DNA from: Cohaesibacter intestini
GTDB taxonomy: Bacteria; Pseudomonadota; Alphaproteobacteria; Rhizobiales; Cohaesibacteraceae
NCBI RefSeq assembly: GCF_003324485.1
Contig: NZ_QODK01000001.1
Span: 1,054,001-1,118,000 of the forward strand
DNA: 64,000 nucleotides
Reading direction: 5' to 3'
The position numbers and the translations under genes are program-made. How positions within the stretch are numbered: the first letter of the stretch is position 1; the number at the start of each line of letters is the position of its first letter. A model generated the notes under the pieces. That model worked only from the letters and a program-made list of their open reading frames with translations. It had not been told where the DNA came from and ran no database searches. Positions 35,845 through 43,142 of the stretch are shown piece by piece.

Positions 35845-36471
35845 TTATTTCTCAGCGGCGAAAGCAGCAGCCTGCTCAAGCCAGTTGTCACGATCGATGC
35901 GACCCTTGAAGTTCAGGGCGTCATCAACTTTGGCGATGTCTTCTGCGGTGAAGGCCGCGATCTGTGCGAACGAGGTGATACCCAGTGCGTTCAGCTTGCC
36001 TTCGAGAACCGGGCCAACGCCGGAGATTTTTTTCAGGTCGTCTTTTTCCGCAGGAGCGGTGAAGAGTGCTTCGCCTTCGGCTGCCGCGGCAGGAGCAGCT
36101 TTTTCTGCTTCTTTCTTGGCAGGGGTCGCTTTCTTGGCAGCTTTCGCTGGCGCCTTGCCGCCGGTCAGGATCTCGGTGATCTTGACGGAGGTGAAGTGCT
36201 GGCGATGGCCATTGCGGCGACGGGAATTCTGACGACGACGCTTTTTGAAGATGATGATCTTGCGGCCACGGCCCTGATCAACAATCTCAGCAGCAACGCT
36301 TGCGCCTTCAACAACCGGCGCACCAACAGTGGTTTCGCCTTCGCTGCCAACCAGCAGCACGCTGTCAAAGGTTACAGTGTCGCCAGCTTCGCCTTCGAGC
36401 TTTTCGACCTGAATGATATCTTCGGGGGAAACAGTATACTGCTTACCGCCGGTTTTGATGACTGCGAACAT
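35845..36471 (-). CDS. rplU: Ribosomal protein L21 with C-terminal helix-hairpin-helix extension
   Basis: 208 aa, twice the usual ~103. Residues 1-102 are a normal L21 ([44 protein letters not shown]). Residues 103-140 are an Ala/Lys-rich linker. The rest ([36 protein letters not shown]) is a helix-hairpin-helix module like those in nucleic-acid-binding proteins. Such extensions are known in Rhizobiales L21; their role is not clear. A good promoter lies about 170 bp upstream. Confidence 0.95.
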   Translation of the reverse strand: MFAVIKTGGKQYTVSPEDIIQVEKLEGEAGDTVTFDSVLLVGSEGETTVGAPVVEGASVAAEIVDQGRGRKIIIFKKRRRQNSRRRNGHRQHFTSVKITEILTGGKAPAKAAKKATPAKKEAEKAAPAAAAEGEALFTAPAEKDDLKKISGVGPVLEGKLNALGITSFAQIAAFTAEDIAKVDDALNFKGRIDRDNWLEQAAAFAAEK

Positions 36472-36965
36472 TTTTTTCTCCGTTCAGTCCAGACTTCACC
36501 CCAATGAGGCGTGGGTCTGTCTTTTTTCAGTCAGTTTTCGGGAATGCCTGAATTGCAGTTATCTATCAATGCGTTGACAGAAAAAGAAACGCAAGCAAGT
36601 AGGCGCAGGATTCTCTCCCACGCCCGGCTTTCCCGCGCACTATAGTCAGAAGTGGTTGTGAGTCAAGGAAAAGCTTGCCTTCCTCGCCATTCGGTTCGGG
36701 CAGGTCGGTGGCGAAAAGCCGGGCGTTTCCAGTGGATTGATTTGGGAGGCTGGTCGTCATTAATCCGGGCGAGAAGCCTCGTGCTTTTGCGAATTGGCAA
36801 GGGGGCAATCGGTTTCGGTGTGGGGATGGGGAAGGCATGGTGCACCAATTGCATCATTCGCGGGGGATTTCTTGGTTGCCCATCTTGAGCTTGATGAAGT
36901 GTGTGTGTATGGTCCGCCCACCATTTTGAGCACGAAGCCTGCCACTGGCTGCTCAAACGGGTTGC
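36472..36965. other. Intergenic region between rplU and tRNA-Ser
   Basis: 494 bp without a credible gene. It holds the minus-strand rplU promoter (36639-36666) and leader and, on the plus strand, whatever drives the tRNA. Short open frames here lack ribosome sites and family features. Confidence 0.5.
36639..36666 (-). promoter_or_regulatory. Sigma-70-type promoter for rplU-rpmA
   Basis: On the minus strand TTGACT (36661-36666) and TATAGT (36639-36644) are separated by 16 bp. They point at rplU, leaving an untranslated leader of about 160 nt. Confidence 0.65.
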
Positions 36966-37055
36966 GGAGAGGTGCCGGAGTGGTCGAACGGGGCGGTCTC
37001 GAAAACCGTTGAGCGCGCAAGTGTTCCGAGGGTTCGAATCCCTCTCTCTCCGCCA
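36966..37055 (+). tRNA. tRNA-Ser (anticodon CGA)
   Basis: A 90-nt class II tRNA with encoded CCA. The acceptor GGAGAGG pairs with TCTCTCC (one wobble), the D arm has the serine-type GCCGGAGTGG, the anticodon loop is CTCGAAA (anticodon CGA), the variable arm is long as serine tRNAs need, and the T arm GAGGG-TTCGAAT-CCCTC ends at discriminator G37052 and CCA 37053-37055. Its 3' end is the left attachment site of an integrated element. Confidence 0.95.
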
Positions 37056-37058
37056 TTC
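37041..37058 (+). repeat. attL core (tRNA-Ser 3' end)
   Basis: CCTCTCTCTCCGCCATTC, identical to 43125-43142. It covers part of the T-arm 3' strand, the acceptor, CCA and three bases beyond, so the tRNA stays intact after integration. Confidence 0.85.
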
Positions 37059-37430
37059 GTTTTAATAACATATTGAAATTGTTTCGTTTTTCAGAGTAAT
37101 GAAAATAACTTCCCCCAATTGTTCCCCCAATGAAACTGCGCTTGGTGCTTTCATTTTGCCCTTATTTACCTTTTGTATTTGGCTGCTCTCTTGCTTCTAG
37201 ATTCTTGAAATGGAATGTGTTGGGCTACTTGCGGCACCTGTCCGAATCTCCGTATTTTGTCAGGTTTCCTGAATTTTATTTGACAGGCGCCGTTTTCAGT
37301 CCTAAATCTTTTATTAACGTTCGACGCCTATCGTTGAGCTTATAGATACACATGGCCCTGACGTGGGGCCGCTATAAAGCGCCCTGGCATATATCATAGA
37401 GCCGGGGCGCACTCATATCTAAGGTTTCTC
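37059..37430 (+). other. Left-end region with arm site and two GC-rich hairpins
   Basis: 372 bp without a gene. It includes the 20-bp arm-like repeat, then GGCCC/GGGCC (37354-37370), then GCGCCCTGGC (37379-37388) pairing with GCCGGGGCGC (37401-37410) with one wobble and an AT-rich 12-nt loop. The second hairpin ends 20 bp before the nuclease start codon. The hairpins stand out in otherwise AT-rich DNA and suggest a structured leader or small RNA. Confidence 0.5.
37110..37129 (+). repeat. Candidate integrase arm site, left
   Basis: TTCCCCCAATTGTTCCCCCA, itself two TTCCCCCA half-units around AATTG. An identical 20-bp copy lies at 42985-43004. It is 51 bp inside attL and in the same orientation as the other copy. 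Confidence 0.65.
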
Positions 37431-38057
37431 ATGTATACCGCTTTATTAATTGATGGCGGGCATTTGCGCGCATGTTTCAAAAAGGCCCGACAGCCTTACA
37501 CTGTTGATGCTATATCTGACTTTGCATCAAGGTGTTTTGTAGAAAATGAAACAGTTTATCGAATTTTCTATTATGATGCGCCCAAGTACGTTGGAGAGAA
37601 GAATACTCCTATCTCAGGAGAACCCCGCACTTTCCGCGATGACGAAACGCTGTTAACCGACATTGCGAAGGTCAAGAATTTTGCGCTTAGAAAAGGTCGG
37701 TTAAAATTTGGCGGCTGGAGATTGAAGCCTAACGTTATACGCCAAATCGGAGAAGGAACTTTTAGCGGGGAATTTCGCGACAGCCATTTTCAACCGAATT
37801 TCAGCCAGAAGGGCGTTGACATGGCGCTCGGCCTCGATGTAGCCGCTATTGCGGAAACCAAGAAGGTCGATCAATTCATGCTGGTAACCGCCGACACTGA
37901 TATGGCTCCAGCTCTCAAACATGGCAGAATTCGAGGAATGAGAGCAGTGGTAATCAAACCAAATTATGAGCGCTGTTTTAACTTGCATGACTCGCTATAC
38001 CAACACGCTGACATTGTTCGAGAAGTGAACGTGAGAAATAACCCTCCTGAAGAATAA
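37431..38057 (+). CDS. NYN-domain (PIN-like, DUF88/LabA-type) protein
   Basis: 208 aa, no signal peptide. MYTALLIDGGHLR is the NYN first strand with acidic D8. Further acidic residues sit where the family keeps them: D130 in QKGVDMALGLD (with D136), and D155/D157 in LVTADTDMAPAL, so the metal-binding site looks intact. The family is predicted or shown to cut RNA in several members. AAGG lies 8 nt before the ATG. It is the outermost cargo gene, next to attL, transcribed opposite to the rest of the element, behind two strong hairpins. Possible roles are RNA cleavage in host defence, competition with other phages, or RNA processing for the element; none is shown by the sequence. Confidence 0.85.
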   Translation: MYTALLIDGGHLRACFKKARQPYTVDAISDFASRCFVENETVYRIFYYDAPKYVGEKNTPISGEPRTFRDDETLLTDIAKVKNFALRKGRLKFGGWRLKPNVIRQIGEGTFSGEFRDSHFQPNFSQKGVDMALGLDVAAIAETKKVDQFMLVTADTDMAPALKHGRIRGMRAVVIKPNYERCFNLHDSLYQHADIVREVNVRNNPPEE

Positions 38058-38112
38058 GTTGAGCGTGCTTGCTTCTCGACTCTTGGGAGGCGGGGGGTGC
38101 GCTTAGCTTAGT

Positions 38113-38976
38113 TCATGGGAAGGCTTTAAAAAGGCCTGTGTCTTTTTCCTCAGAAGCTCTTATTCTGGAAACCCCGTTGTATTTCGAGGCTAGTTTCTCG
38201 CAAGCTGGAAGATAACCTCCTGATGGAGAGAGGACGCCAGAAGAATTAGGCCGAACCTTTCTAAACGATGGTAGTAAGGTTTTAAACTCAGCGCGGCTAA
38301 GATGCCCGGCGTGGCGCAACTGATGGAGCAACACCTCTCCGAGGTAAGACGCTTCCATGATTTCCCATTCAAGCCTCTTTGCTAAATTGTACAAAGCAAT
38401 AGCTTTGTGTATGCTTATTTTTTCGACCCAAATCCTGTTTCGTTCGGGTCCGACGAAATTTTTGACCGCAAGCTTCGCTTGGTCCTCGTTCAACTTATTC
38501 TCTACACAAATGAACAGTGACCTTAAACTGTGGCCCTCGACTTTGGCAATTATCTCGCTCTCGGTCCTTGGCCGCACCCTTTCTTTTTCTTCATCGGCGA
38601 AATTTTCTATCTTTTTTGAAGATTCCAAAAGCTTACTAAGACGCTCTTTGCAACTTGTTGACCGGCTATAGTCGTGGTGAATTGAGCTGCACGCATTGAA
38701 AGCGTTAGCAATAAGTGAACTATTGTACTTACCAAAATTTGCGTAAATTGTTGAAATTACGATCAATTCTCGTTTGTGAATTTTCTTCAATTCATCTTTG
38801 CAATACTCAATGTCCCTTTCATTAACGCACGCCGAATAAGTCCTCGCGACTTGACGCTCCCTTTGATCAATTGCGGCTTGCATAATTCGATCAATCGAAA
38901 TCTCTTCTGCCATTGAGGGAGAGATTGACAAGAATAGCCAAGTCAAGAAAATTGAAATTTGACCTAGTTTCAGCAT
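38113..38976 (-). CDS. Secreted hypothetical protein carried by the element
   Basis: 287 aa, not recognised. An N-terminal signal peptide is clear (ISIFLTWLFLSISPSMA, cleavage before EEISID). The mature protein is charged and mostly helical in appearance, with seven or more cysteines (SACVNER, EYCKDEL, NACSSIHH, TSCKERL, FICVEN, PACEKLA), several spaced to form disulfides. Codon use is AT-rich, unlike chromosomal neighbours. It is convergent with the NYN gene (55 bp between stops). An envelope role such as surface modification, immunity or superinfection exclusion would fit a mobile element, but nothing in the sequence shows it. Confidence 0.7.
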   Translation of the reverse strand: MLKLGQISIFLTWLFLSISPSMAEEISIDRIMQAAIDQRERQVARTYSACVNERDIEYCKDELKKIHKRELIVISTIYANFGKYNSSLIANAFNACSSIHHDYSRSTSCKERLSKLLESSKKIENFADEEKERVRPRTESEIIAKVEGHSLRSLFICVENKLNEDQAKLAVKNFVGPERNRIWVEKISIHKAIALYNLAKRLEWEIMEASYLGEVLLHQLRHAGHLSRAEFKTLLPSFRKVRPNSSGVLSPSGGYLPACEKLASKYNGVSRIRASEEKDTGLFKAFP

Positions 38977-39866
38977 CCCCTTTACCCCACTGCATCATTC
39001 ACCATCGGCTTAACAAAGCCATGTATCCCTACCCTAAACCCTCGGTAGAAAACTGTTCGGAATTTGACGCATGATTGCATCGGCCCCGGATTTCTTCAAC
39101 TCGTCTTTTGAATTGTGGGAGTGAAAATTTAAGTCCCCTTGCCGATCCATGCATTTAACCCTCTAGAGATTGGAATACCCCCTAGGGCTGCTTTGGAGGA
39201 GAACAAAGCCCTTGCTTGACGTCAGCCCTGCGCGAGCATGGTGCCGAAACTTGATTTATCTTTGATATTTTTTCAAAGCGATTGGCAATAACAGGTTTTC
39301 AGAGGCCCTAAAAAAGAGGGAAGGCCGTAAACGAAGTGAGGTTTTGTTAGGTTCCCCACCGTTCCTATTTCGGCCTATTTTACGCTCTGGCAGGACGTGG
39401 CTTTTCCGCTTCATTATGGTGTCTACTTTGCCCTATTTCAGAAAGCCCGATAAACCCCGTTAGAAATCGGATTTTAAAGCGGCCAAATATGCGGCCAAGA
39501 AAGCACCCTGAAAGCAACACTCCCCAACCCCCGCATACTTGAGGGGGAGTACCCCCTAGCCTCCTTAAAGGGGGGATGGCGCTGGCGCTTGGTTGTCTCT
39601 TTGATTGTGGTTTGGCTGGCTTTCATCGGGCCGCTCAAAAGGGCCAAATATGCCGAAAAGACCTCTTTCAAAAAATGCACCCTTTTGGACGTGGTTTTGG
39701 GCTGGAAACACCCTTGAAACTGGAGTGCTTGGCAAGGTCGGTGGCAGGGATATCTATATATAGGTCCGACGAGGCATGTTTTCAGGTCTTTGAGGGATTG
39801 GCCGCAAAGTGGCTGGTTTCTGCGACCAATCGTGTCTTGATAGCCTGTTTTTTAGCATTTCCAAAA
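38977..39866. other. Non-coding, repeat-rich stretch, probable origin region
   Basis: About 890 bp with no credible gene. It contains short repeats: TACCCCCTAG at 39178-39187 and 39550-39559, GGCCAAATATGC at 39481-39492 and 39642-39653, a hairpin at 39186-39214 (AGGGC, TTTG with CAAA, GCCCT), and GGGGG-AGTA-CCCCC near 39543-39557. Together with the adjoining iterons this looks like a replication origin or control region. Confidence 0.45.
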
Positions 39867-39932
39867 TGTCGAAATATCGACCGTTGGATGTCGAAAAATC
39901 GACCGTTGAGTGTCGAAATATCGACCGTTGGA
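39867..39932 (+). repeat. Three tandem 22-bp iterons
   Basis: Copies start at 39867, 39889 and 39911 with exactly 22-bp spacing; copies 1 and 3 are identical and copy 2 differs at three positions. Each begins TGTCGAAATATCGACCGTTG, and GTCGA-N4-TCGAC inside it is a dyad. There are no spacers. A 22-bp phase (two helical turns) right beside a tandem winged-helix protein is the pattern of iteron-type replication origins. Confidence 0.85.
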
Positions 39933-39940
39933 AACTAAAT

Positions 39941-40645
39941 TCAGGCCGCTATTTCTGGCTTCCATTCCTTGAAGGAATTTGCTGCCGCCTTTTCCCCTTC
40001 TTGGGGCATATCGGTAAAGCTAAAAGCCTTCTGCCCGTGCAGGGAACCAGCCCGCCGCAAGAAGCCCTTTTCGACTAGTTCCGCAACGACGCTTTTTGCC
40101 TTTCTGTTCCGGCAACCAAGTAGTGCCTCAACCATGCGAGAATCGACAGGGAACCGATTGATAGCCCGATATGGGTGCTTGGCTTTCATGGTGATAAAGA
40201 GCTTGCGGCCCTCATTTGACAAGTGTTGCCATGCTGGTATCGAGCGCCATTGTCGGAGCAAAGGGAAATGCTTCTGGCGTTCATGTGGTGGCGGTATGAG
40301 CTGATAGATGCTTACCCTATGGGCGACCGGGCCTTTCAAGGTGCCATCTTGCCGCTTATCGAGCCATCCATAGCGAACAAGCTCTTTAAGTGCGGCTATA
40401 GCAACATCCCGGCTGGCTCGCGTTTTCTCCATTGCTTCGGCAATGCTTATCGGGATTGGGTCATAGTCCCCATTTCTGCAATCGAGAAATAGCTCTGTAA
40501 TGAGTGCGGCTGCCGCTGGTGAAAGCCTCACCCATATGACCATATCAGCCCAATCTTGGAAAAACTGCCAATGGCTTGGCAGGTGCCTTCGCCGCGCCTC
40601 CCTTACTCCGTGGGAGCGGCTTCCTATTTCCTTTCTTCTGTCCAT
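39941..40645 (-). CDS. Tandem winged-helix protein, candidate replication initiator
   Basis: 234 aa. Two winged-helix-like segments are visible: about residues 62-115 (PISIAEAMEKTRASRDVAIAALKELVRYGWLDKR) and about 170-215 (FPVDSRMVEALLGCRNRKAKSVVAELVEKGFLRRAG). Two such domains in one protein and three iterons 8 bp beyond its stop codon resemble iteron-plasmid Rep proteins, which use tandem winged helices. I see no clear sequence match to a named Rep family, so it could instead be a transcriptional regulator. Its start overlaps the upstream stop (TAATG). Confidence 0.65.
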   Translation of the reverse strand: MDRRKEIGSRSHGVREARRRHLPSHWQFFQDWADMVIWVRLSPAAAALITELFLDCRNGDYDPIPISIAEAMEKTRASRDVAIAALKELVRYGWLDKRQDGTLKGPVAHRVSIYQLIPPPHERQKHFPLLRQWRSIPAWQHLSNEGRKLFITMKAKHPYRAINRFPVDSRMVEALLGCRNRKAKSVVAELVEKGFLRRAGSLHGQKAFSFTDMPQEGEKAAANSFKEWKPEIAA

Positions 40646-40956
40646 TATGCCACCTGTCCTTTCGGGCCAAATGGTCTTGTGACGTCGAGTTGGCTTTTCA
40701 GGACGTATCGCCCATGGGTGCCGCTATAGGGTCCGCTGTGTGGTTCATAGATGGTTTCAATCGTTATGCCTGCATCCCGAAGGTTTTTGACATAAGCGCT
40801 CCACCTTGGGGCGGGATTATCTATCGGGGTACATCCCTTTTTGCCAGCTTCAATAAGTGCAGAAAGTGCCCATGCGTCACGGCCAGTGAATGAAAGGTTT
40901 TGTTCAGTGCCACCGACAGGCAAGCAAACTGAAATCGTCATCGTCTGCTTTCTCAT
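40645..40956 (-). CDS. Small winged-helix-like protein
   Basis: 103 aa. The segment from LSFTGRDAWALSALIEAGKKG to NLRDAGITIETIYEPHSG looks like the short winged-helix domain found in alphaproteobacterial prophages and islands, where a Thr-Pro-containing turn is followed by a helix and LRxAG. It is probably a DNA-binding accessory protein. Both ends overlap neighbours by TAATG, so its level should be tied to them. Confidence 0.6.
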   Translation of the reverse strand: MRKQTMTISVCLPVGGTEQNLSFTGRDAWALSALIEAGKKGCTPIDNPAPRWSAYVKNLRDAGITIETIYEPHSGPYSGTHGRYVLKSQLDVTRPFGPKGQVA

Positions 40957-41156
40957 TATGCCGCCCTCGGTGTATTTGGGCAGTTTAGGGCGATATGGGC
41001 TTCAATCACCGATGCAGGCAAACCGGTTTTTGCTTGTATCCTAAGCCCGAACCGAGTGCGCGAGGCGGTGATTTGCTGGACTGAGTGCGCCCAATCGAAC
41101 AATGTTGGCTGTTTGTTCTTATTGTCATTTGTGGTATTGGATGTTACGTTTTGCAT
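40956..41156 (-). CDS. Small hypothetical protein in the coupled operon
   Basis: 66 aa. Polar N-terminus (Asn/Thr/Lys-rich) followed by a helical stretch (LFDWAHSVQQITASRTRFGLRIQAKTGLPASVIEAHIALNCPN-type). Not recognised. TAATG overlap with the next gene supports that it is translated. Confidence 0.5.
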   Translation of the reverse strand: MQNVTSNTTNDNKNKQPTLFDWAHSVQQITASRTRFGLRIQAKTGLPASVIEAHIALNCPNTPRAA

Positions 41157-41268
41157 GTTTGAAATCCATTTTTTGGATTGGTGAAATCCTCAAATGCAAG
41201 CAGACCGTCGGCAAACAAGTTGCTTGCATTGTCGGATTATTATTAGAGGGGTTAGGACCAATCAGGTC

Positions 41269-41454
41269 TTAGCCCCTTTTTGACATTTGTTCGCTCTGCC
41301 AGTCGTCAATCTCGCTTTCTGACCAAGCAACCGCCCTTAATCCGATTTTGAATGGTTTAGGGAATGTGCCTTGTTTTGCTGCTGAGTAGATTGTGCTGCG
41401 AGCAAGGCCGGTGCGTTCCTGCACCTGTGGAAGTCTCAAAACGTGGTCTGCCAT
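41269..41454 (-). CDS. AlpA-family DNA-binding regulator
   Basis: 61 aa with the AlpA/MerR-like helix-turn-helix: LRLPQVQERTGLARSTIYSAAKQGTFPKPFKIGLRAVAWSESEIDDW contains the typical RSTIY recognition helix and the FPKPxKxGxRAxxW wing. In P4-like satellites and PICI-type elements AlpA proteins switch on excision and early genes. It is upstream of the coupled operon and downstream of the integrase, all on the minus strand. Confidence 0.88.
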   Translation of the reverse strand: MADHVLRLPQVQERTGLARSTIYSAAKQGTFPKPFKIGLRAVAWSESEIDDWQSEQMSKRG

Positions 41455-41708
41455 TTTAGCTCCTATAAAGCGTTACTAGACGGTAAGAATTTTAGCTGCC
41501 AGCAGTGCATAGAACCAGAATGAAACGGACAGATTCCACAAGATACGATTCCTGTGCCCTGTGTTCAGGTGGATATTTGCAATTAATTCAATTTTTTCAG
41601 ATATTTGGCTTGTGGATTTATGTTTATAACATTGTGTGTATCGTGTGATTAACCTGTGCATAACAGGGGTTGTCCGTAGGCGTTTGGCGTGATTGTTTAG
41701 GTTGCTGA

Positions 41709-42980
41709 TCAAGGGCGGTGCTCTGACTTTGAAGTAAAGGGCACTATATTTTCTGAATTGGATTCGCCCCAAATAAAACCCGCCCATTCTTCCAGAATAG
41801 CTCGCCGCCTTTGCAGCATGTCTGACCGTCTATAGGCGCGTTCAACGTCGCTGCCGACTTTGTGCGCAAGGCTGATTTCGGCAAGGTCGCGTTCAATCCC
41901 TCTTTCCGCTGCCCAATCCCTGAAACTGGACCGTAAGCCATGGGGCACGGCTGGCCGCTTGCTGCGCGGGTCTAACCATCCTTGATTGCCTGCTTTGATT
42001 TCGGCCTCATTCATCCGACGCATAACAGCACTGATTGCCATGTCTGACAGTGCGCCACCTCTTACAGCGAAAAAGACATAGGGCGAATCTTCCATGCGGG
42101 GCAGGGCTTCCAATAGCTCCTTTGCGGCCACAGGGAGCGGCACGCGATGCTCTTTGCCCATCTTCATACGCTCTTTGGGAATGGTCCATATCGGCCCCTT
42201 GGTGGCTTTCAGGTCGACTTCATCCCAAACCATGCCTCTAACTTCACCGGAGCGACAAGCGGTCAAGGTAAGGAACATGAGCGCTTTTGCGGCTATGCCT
42301 TCGCGTTCCTGCAATGCGTTCCACCACTGGGGTAAATCTGGCAAGGCAAGCGCGGGTTGATTGTCGCCCTTCTTTAGCTTGTTTGGCTTTGGCAGGATTT
42401 CAGACAAGTTGCCTTTCCATCGAGCGGGATTGTCGCCTTCTCGATATCCGGCAACGGTGGCCCATGACAAAACGGCTTCAATGCGCCCCCGTAATCTGGT
42501 CGCGGTTTCGGTCTTTGCCTGCCAGATTGGTTCTAGCGTTCGAAGGATATCGGGCAAGGCAATCGCATTGACGGGCATGTTGCCCAAAACAGGCATGGCG
42601 TAGGTTTCGAGGGTGCTTTGCCATTGCTTGATATGTTTGGGGTTCGAAAATTCTTTGGTCTTGTTTTTAAGAAAGCGCTCGGTGGCTTTGCGAAAAGTCA
42701 GGATAGATTTTTTTGTCTGCTTTTCGCGCAATGGGTTTTCGCCCTGTCTGGCCTTGCGCTTGTTATCGGTTGCCATTTCGCGGGCTTCACCCAATGACAC
42801 AAGAGGGAATGAGCCAAGGCCAATTTCACGTCGCTTGCCCTCAATGGTGACACGCTGGACCCAAAACTTGCCGCCACCGACTTTGACCCAAAGAAAAAGG
42901 CCAATGCCGCCGCCATCGTGGTATTTGCCGGGTTGCTTGGTGTTGCGAACAAAGACCGCTGTCAATTTTCCTTGCGCCAT
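41709..42980 (-). CDS. int: P4-type tyrosine integrase
   Basis: 423 aa. An N-terminal DUF4102-type arm-binding domain (residues 1-90, KYHDGGGIGLFLWV, REIGLGSFPLVSLGEAREMA), a core-binding domain to about 200, and a catalytic domain with R243 (TACRSGEVRG), H347 and R350 (HGLRSSFRDW), H373 (LAHKVG) and nucleophile Y383 (RAYRRSD). The set is complete, so it should be active. Integrases of this family typically use tRNA 3' ends, which fits the tRNA-Ser site. It sits 145 bp from attR and starts 5 bp from a 20-bp repeat also found at the other end. Confidence 0.95.
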   Translation of the reverse strand: MAQGKLTAVFVRNTKQPGKYHDGGGIGLFLWVKVGGGKFWVQRVTIEGKRREIGLGSFPLVSLGEAREMATDNKRKARQGENPLREKQTKKSILTFRKATERFLKNKTKEFSNPKHIKQWQSTLETYAMPVLGNMPVNAIALPDILRTLEPIWQAKTETATRLRGRIEAVLSWATVAGYREGDNPARWKGNLSEILPKPNKLKKGDNQPALALPDLPQWWNALQEREGIAAKALMFLTLTACRSGEVRGMVWDEVDLKATKGPIWTIPKERMKMGKEHRVPLPVAAKELLEALPRMEDSPYVFFAVRGGALSDMAISAVMRRMNEAEIKAGNQGWLDPRSKRPAVPHGLRSSFRDWAAERGIERDLAEISLAHKVGSDVERAYRRSDMLQRRRAILEEWAGFIWGESNSENIVPFTSKSEHRP

Positions 42981-42984
42981 TCAG

Positions 42985-43004
42985 TTCCCCCAATTGTTCC
43001 CCCA
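42985..43004 (+). repeat. Candidate integrase arm site, right, at the integrase start
   Basis: Same 20-bp sequence as 37110-37129, placed 5 bp upstream of the integrase start codon. It could serve both as arm site for recombination and as an operator that limits integrase expression. Confidence 0.65.
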
Positions 43005-43124
43005 GAAAAACGAGTCTGCAGCAGTATATCACTGGACACTATTGGATGTAACTGGATAATTATATTGCTGTAAAACAATGGCTTAGGGATTTTTCTTGGA
43101 TGGCCTTGGATATCATGATGGCGG

Positions 43125-43142
43125 CCTCTCTCTCCGCCATTC
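43125..43142 (+). repeat. attR core
   Basis: Second copy of the 18-bp repeat, 145 bp beyond the integrase start codon. It marks the chromosomal end of the element; upstream of it the bases no longer match the tRNA. Confidence 0.85.

Larger units (their letters stand above)
37041..43142. mobile_element. 6.1-kb integrative element in tRNA-Ser(CGA)
   Basis: The element is bounded by an 18-bp direct repeat, CCTCTCTCTCCGCCATTC, at 37041-37058 (inside the tRNA 3' end) and 43125-43142. From the right it holds a P4-type integrase, an AlpA-like regulator, a three-gene coupled operon ending in a tandem winged-helix protein, three iterons, a repeat-rich region, a secreted protein and an NYN-domain nuclease. 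The coding sequence in 37400-39000 is visibly richer in A and T than the chromosomal flanks. There are no structural phage genes, portal, terminase, relaxase or transposase. The layout int-alpA-rep-ori plus cargo is like phage satellites, but packaging by a helper is only an inference. Confidence 0.85.

Noticed and set aside
36566-36838. 90-aa minus-strand frame upstream of rplU
   Set aside because: It overlaps the rplU promoter, has no ribosome site and resembles no protein family.
39867-39932. CRISPR-like repeats
   Set aside because: The three 22-bp units are directly adjacent with no spacers and no cas genes are present; iterons are the better reading.
39474-39938. Small genes (68 aa minus, 120 aa plus) in the origin-like region
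   Set aside because: No ribosome sites, no recognisable motifs, and the frames run through the repeats and iterons.
41476-41787. 103-aa minus-strand frame between int and the AlpA-like gene
   Set aside because: It overlaps the integrase 3' end in another frame and lacks a ribosome site; the 254-bp gap holds no convincing gene.
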